Shown here: piece after piece, positions 42,001 to 48,000 of the stretch
Layout of the letters: every line of letters starts with the position of its first letter
Position numbering within the stretch: the stretch's first letter is position 1
Source of the DNA: Symbiodinium natans
Lineage: Eukaryota > Sar > Dinophyceae > Suessiales > Symbiodiniaceae
DNA: 51,154 nucleotides
Direction: 5' to 3'
Assembly: GCA_905221605.1 (NCBI GenBank)
Contig: CAJNDS010002726.1
Location: 188,001-239,154, forward strand
Notes under the pieces: generated by a model
Told to the model about the DNA's origin: nothing
Seen by the model: the letters and a program-made list of their open reading frames with translations, nothing else
Databases searched by the model: none
Translations under genes and position numbers: made by a program

Positions 42001-45000
42001 AGGATAGCCCCGTAGAACCCGACAGTACGTCTCACACCTTTGGACAGGGGCTTTACGGACTGCAGGGTTCGAGAATCCAATTTCCCCGGATGCACATAAA
42101 AATCATCGCTCTGCTTCATTTGTACATTGTGCACCGTCACGACCCTCTCCCACACCCCCCCCCCCCCCTGCCCCGACCAGAATGTTGTGGAGCTTCTGTG
42201 TTCTTCTTGCTCAGGGTCTTAGAGAGTGTCTTCCCTTACTTATTTCTTGCTTAGCGGGTCTGAGGTTTCTTTGGGACTTGCATGGTCTGGAAGTTCTCGG
42301 GTTGTACGGGCTTTTAGTGTGTATAGGGCTTTAGGGCTGAGAGTTTGAGGGCTTGGTCTTAGGATGTCTTACGGTGAATTGTAGGGTTTAGGTTCAGAGT
42401 TTGAGGCATTCAATAGGGGGTACCATGGTTTCCGTGGGGGGTTCGGGGCCAAAGCTGGTGCAGACAGGCTCGAAGAGCAAAGCGAAGAACGCTTGATGTC
42501 TGCTTGGTTTTGCTTTCAGGAGCCCCCTGCAATTTCACGCAAGCGTAATGAACTTTATGTCTCAAAACTGTGTAGGCTCTGTTGTGCTTCGATCCCGACT
42601 GCTGTCCCCTGAGGTCATCAACACAACCTGCTACCTCGGGGAGTTCGTTGTGGATGGTGGCTCGTGCGTGCCGGGATCTCGATCTCAAAGAGCTCAGCAC
42701 CACTGGAACGTGGCCTATAAATGGTGAGCCTTATAAGTGTTCAGATCAACGAGGGGAGCCCGAAGCCCAACCCTCAAGCACAGATTTTGAGTTGAAGGTT
42801 TACTGCCTCAGTCTCCAGACTGTCGGATCCAAGGGCTGAGTTGCTCGGGGGCAGATGGCGTGCTGATTATTGGTTTCTCGACTCCCGTAGAGGTGGATGT
42901 GGGTACCCGACCTCACTAAGATCGGCAGAAGTCAGTGCACAGGTGCTCACACCCAGAGACGGCTGGTTGTTGTTCTGCACGCCGCCCGCGGAAACAGATG
43001 TGTTGTGTTTCCTCAGGAAATGATCTTTTGCAGATGTCTCTTGAAAATAAAGCCAGGCGCTTCTGCTAAGCACATGTTGTTCCGCCAAGCACACGGAAGT
43101 GTCGAAGAGCTAGCGGACAGCTTCATTAGGATAGTCGGTGCTTGACTTCTCAGGCAATAGCACTGGCTATGTTTCCCATGTTCAAAAGACTCATTCACGC
43201 TCCAGCAAAACCATGGGTCACCTAGCTGTGTGAGAGTGCGTTATTTGCCTGGGGGGCTGGGCAAATATTTTGCGGGCAGTTAGCAGGGGGTGCTCCTCCA
43301 GGTCCAACATAATGGCAATTCGTTCGGTTGACGACATGCATTCGAGAATGCCCACAGCATTTTCACCATCAAGGTTGCGTTCGGTCCAAACCCCGTACCC
43401 CAGTCGATTGAAGCTGGAGCAACTGAATAATCGAAACCCCGATGCGTAACGAACGGTTGGCTCATCAAGCCATTGCTTTTGTAGCTTATCTTTGGCGTGT
43501 CTACGGCCCACGAAGCCTGCGCAACCCCCGCCCCTACCTCGCCACACCTCCCTCGCCCCGAGGCCACAGCCGTGCGACGAAGACGTGCGGGAGGTTGTGG
43601 TGGCAGGCTTTGGCGGCCCTGAATCTCCATTTCCCATTGTCATCTCGACCTTGCGTCCCGGACTCTCACACGCCAAGATCCTTATCAGCCCTATTTGTGA
43701 TGGGTGCTCCCTCTCCACCCCAAACCCTGAACCTAAACCAACCACACGGGGTAGGGGAAGCTCACCACAATTCTGGACACCCTTCCCTGCTACCTTACGC
43801 AAGGGCATGGCTTTGACTAGCAATTGCGAGCGCCTTGCTACTGAGGCAAGCATAGAAGTGTCTTACATCCTGACCTCACCAAGCCTTAATCGGAAACTTC
43901 CAGCCCCGTGCATGCGCTTGATACGCTTGATACACGTGGCTTATCAGCATGTGGGCTTGTACTCCATATAGCATGCAGGGCCCCAACCCATGGTTGAGAG
44001 GCCCAAATCTCGCTTTCCAGTTCAAGGTTTTATTGCATGTCCTAGTTCAGTGTTCCAGGTGTGGCTTCCGACGCTGCACCTGCGTCTAGCCGCCTAACCA
44101 TAGTCGACTGCACGCCGGCTCAAGACAGCTTGAGAGCCGGGGTGGCTCCCAGCTCTGGCGCCGGTTCTCTGGCTGTTTTTGTTGAACATGAAAGTTTGTG
44201 AGCAAACCAGAAGATAAGACCTGTCCACTCAGGCTCACGCCCCGAACCCTGCACTCCACTAGCTTGAAACCCCGACTTCAGCCCACTCCCACGCACCCCG
44301 AGCCCCCAACCTTGAAGAACCTCAAAGATCCCAAGCCACTACAAGTTACAAGAGTTGAGCTAGAGCTAAGCCCAGAAAAGGACCGAAAAAGGCTTCAAAA
44401 CCGCCTATAAATCTTCCGATAAATCCCCTTCTGCCCTATCAAGCCATGGCCTGGAATCAGAACTATCAACGGGGCGGCAAGGGCCCGGCAGCTTGCACAT
44501 GTTGGGAGGGGGTCGTCTGTATCCTATAAACGGTACGCGTTTGGATGCATGCCAAGCATCACAAAAGCACGCTTGAGCTGCAGGTTAGAGCTGCAGTTTA
44601 GAGCTTGGCTCTCTGTCATGAGTCCCCGATTTAACCCCAATTGCTCCCAAATGACAGCCCTCAACCGAGGCAGCATTTGGCGGGGGCGTGCGGCCCGCTG
44701 TGAGGCTTCCGCTTCAGGGTTGGTGTTTGTGAGACTGCAGTGACTACTGACTGCAGTATAGGTTTCCAGGCCTTGAGGTTCAGCATTTCGGGTTGATGGG
44801 TTTCGTTTTTTTTCTCCGAGTTTCGGGTTGAGCCTTGTCGGGCTTCGAGAATTGCGAGTCTGACAAGGCTTTTCTACTGTGGGCTTTCTGTTTGGGTTTC
44901 AGTGGAAAATGGACTCGCCTTGGGATGGTGCGCAAGTCCCAAGAGTCCCAAGAGGCCGGAAAGAAGGGTTGTGGTCGAGGGCTCCAAAGAGAAGCCACCG

Positions 45001-48000
45001 GCAAAGCACAGACTCCAGTGCTTCACACGGGACGCACAAAGGCCTGCCCTCTCAAGAATCGTAAGCCTTATTAAGCATTGAAATGGCCTCCGGACAACCA
45101 AATCTTCGGACTTTCCGAACGTCGCAAACCTTTGCATGCCTCAGCCCCCGGCCCGTCGGCCTGGCGCCGCGGCCCGCTGCGGCGATGGCGGCGGCAGCCA
45201 CACCCACCATCGCCGTGAGCCCGGGGCCGAGAGACGTTCTCTTTAGGGGTTTTGGCTTGAGCTTTCTGGGCTCAAGCAGGAAACTTGAGACTGATCGGAA
45301 ACGCACCAACCCAGACTTTGACCAGCACCGTGCCATTGAAAGAGAGGCAGGCAAGCCCCATGTCAGATTCGGCGTGTTGGCACAGCAGGACTCGGCGCTG
45401 AATATCCGAAATGCATAAATACCAAGGGCCCAGATCCCCACTACACCCGGCAGTCCAAGACACGAATCCCATCAGTGTGGTTGCGACGATCCCTGTAGCT
45501 TTGGAGACTTAACAGGGTAGTATGGGGATGTATTGTGTTTGTGTACATGGGAGGAGTCCCAAGAGCCCGATACTGCCATTGACTCATTGACCGAAAGAAG
45601 CTGATTGCATGATGTTGCCCTGGTTTCAATTTTTGGTAGGGGCCGGGCCTGATTCTTACACAAGGAATGTGAGGGACGTGCAGGCTCCACAGTACAAAAG
45701 CTATGATTGAAGCGTCTGATTCACAATATCTCCAAGACCTGCTCAGGCGGCTGCAACAACGTAACGATTTCGAACATCATCCGGGGGCCTCTTGCCAGCC
45801 AGCAAGTCGGTTTCATAGGCTGTTCTGACTGTTTTTGTTGGGACGTCCCTCTAGGCTTGGCTTCTTGCTCCGGAGAGGCTTAGAACATGTTCATGGTTGA
45901 GGGATGTTTAGGGTGTGCATGTGCAGCTTTGCGATCGCGTTGGCTAGCTTCGAGGTTTGAAGTGCCGCCCCCTGCATTTGTCCCGTGCCCCAGTTTCCCA
46001 ACGTCCGAGCTACATGTCGGATCGGTTTCTCAACCCATGCGGCAAAAGCAATACTGGACCCTCCTTTTGGGCTTCACATTCTCAGCTGAGAGCCGCCGAG
46101 TTCACAGGTCATACTCCTCATCAGAAATGAACCACGGCAAGCCGGTGTACAAGAAGGCCATTTTGTGGAACAACGCGAGCATCTGTGAGCCCTAAAGATC
46201 TTGGCCGGCAGCCCCAAACACGAAACCCCAAAAACAAAGGAGCTTGTTTCGGACAACCTCAAATTCAAGGCTCTGAACACTGTTGCCACCTTCTGTCCGC
46301 ATACCATCTCGCGACCTTTGACTCTCAGTTGTTTTCTTTCGTGGTTGGGGTTTTGTTTAGGACATAGAGCGGTCAGCCCTAAATGACCCACATTCCTTCA
46401 ACCATGAGGAGGAACCGGATGGTTCGCGGAATCGGTGCCGGGGAATCCATGCCCAAGTCAAGCCGAAGCCCTGCAGCCCAAACCATCTGAACCCACAAAC
46501 TGACACACGGTGACATGCTCCACACAAATTTATCAGAACCCAAGTGTCCATGGCCTGGAAGATAGACCACAGAGTGTTTGCAAGTCTGCCCCACAGGACA
46601 ACGCTACCGGAAACGTGATCGTGCTGTGCTCAGTTGCATCCAAAGCTGCGGTTGGTAAGCGCAGCGGTGAGAAATCAGCCTTGTATCAGAGTATCATCTT
46701 GCATCCCTATAGCCCGAGGCTCCAGCCCTCCGACCAATCAATACCCTTTATAGACGCGACTGAAGCCACGCCCAAATCTGGATCAGGAAGTGCCCGGTTC
46801 GGGGTTGAGTTTCAGCGGCCCAAAAATGTCTTGTTTATGGCGCAGGGTTTTTTCGGTTTCCTGAGCTCTCGTATAATCATGAGAATTACAGCTATTGCTG
46901 CCAAGCTACAGGATCCGAGCCCCCAATTGTTGAAAATGCGGCTTGAAATATGAATGTTGGTGAGCTGGCTTAGACATGAAGGAGGTGTGTGTGTATATAT
47001 ATATATATGATATATAGCAGCTTGTGTATATGTGCTTCTTTACACTTCTGTAAGCTAGTCGACAGGCTAGCGTTTGACCACCCCCCCCCCCCCCGGAGAA
47101 GCTTGGAGTCCAGGATCCGAGGCGTGGGGGAGTTTCGCGGCCCTTTGTTTGTTGAAAAAATGTCACAATTTGGCCCTGCAGTCCCCAGCCAAGTCCCTCA
47201 TTCTCGAATGCATCGTCCTTTCCAGTGGGCCCAAAATGCCAAGCAGTGATTTTTCTCCCGTTTGTCTGGCGACTGACACTCCCTCAAATTTCCTGCATAA
47301 TGTTACCGATGCCAATCCACTGCAAATCTGCTGAAGCCAATCCGCTCCCTTGCGAATCCAAGAGGGTCGTTTGCTGAAGCGCGGTTTCGGCTGAGTTTGC
47401 AATCAAAAAAGTCATCAGTCGTCGCCTGTCTCATCCGACCCCTTAGGTGCTCATCTACTACTGGGATGAGCGGGACGGACCCAGCTTCAATGGCTGGTGG
47501 TTTGGACCCAAGGCCGCTGTTGAGACTTAAATCTCCGGGTTGTAGCGCAGGATCCTTTGGCTCCGCATTGCCAGGTGGGCGGGGACCAGGTCTGGGCCTA
47601 CAATCCTTCGAAGACCTCGCACCTGCCGCCGACGACCGGATGGCAGGCCATGGGGCAATGTTTGCGCGGGCTTCAAGAAAGTCAAATGATTGTCCGCTTC
47701 TCTGCCTTCTCAGACCATGCTTCCCGTTAAGTACAACATATGATCAAGAACAGGAGTAGCCAGCAATGGCCAGCATACACGCCTGTAGATCCCAATTCCT
47801 GCTGCCCTTTGTGTATGCTGGACCAGAATTACTTACCGCAAACCCATCACTTGGAAAGCATACCTCCCAGAAACGAGTCCGAAATCGCAGCTGCAGTGTT
47901 TCCTTTCGTTAGATCAGGTGCCCTGGGACGGTGCCGTGGACGCCACGTTAGCGCTGTCGAAGCTTGGCCGGGCTTCATTGATGCTTTGAAGTCACGGGGC

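Noticed and set aside
43218-43853. 211-codon minus-strand frame
   Set aside because: Antisense to the well-supported + exons at 43,563 and 43,804.
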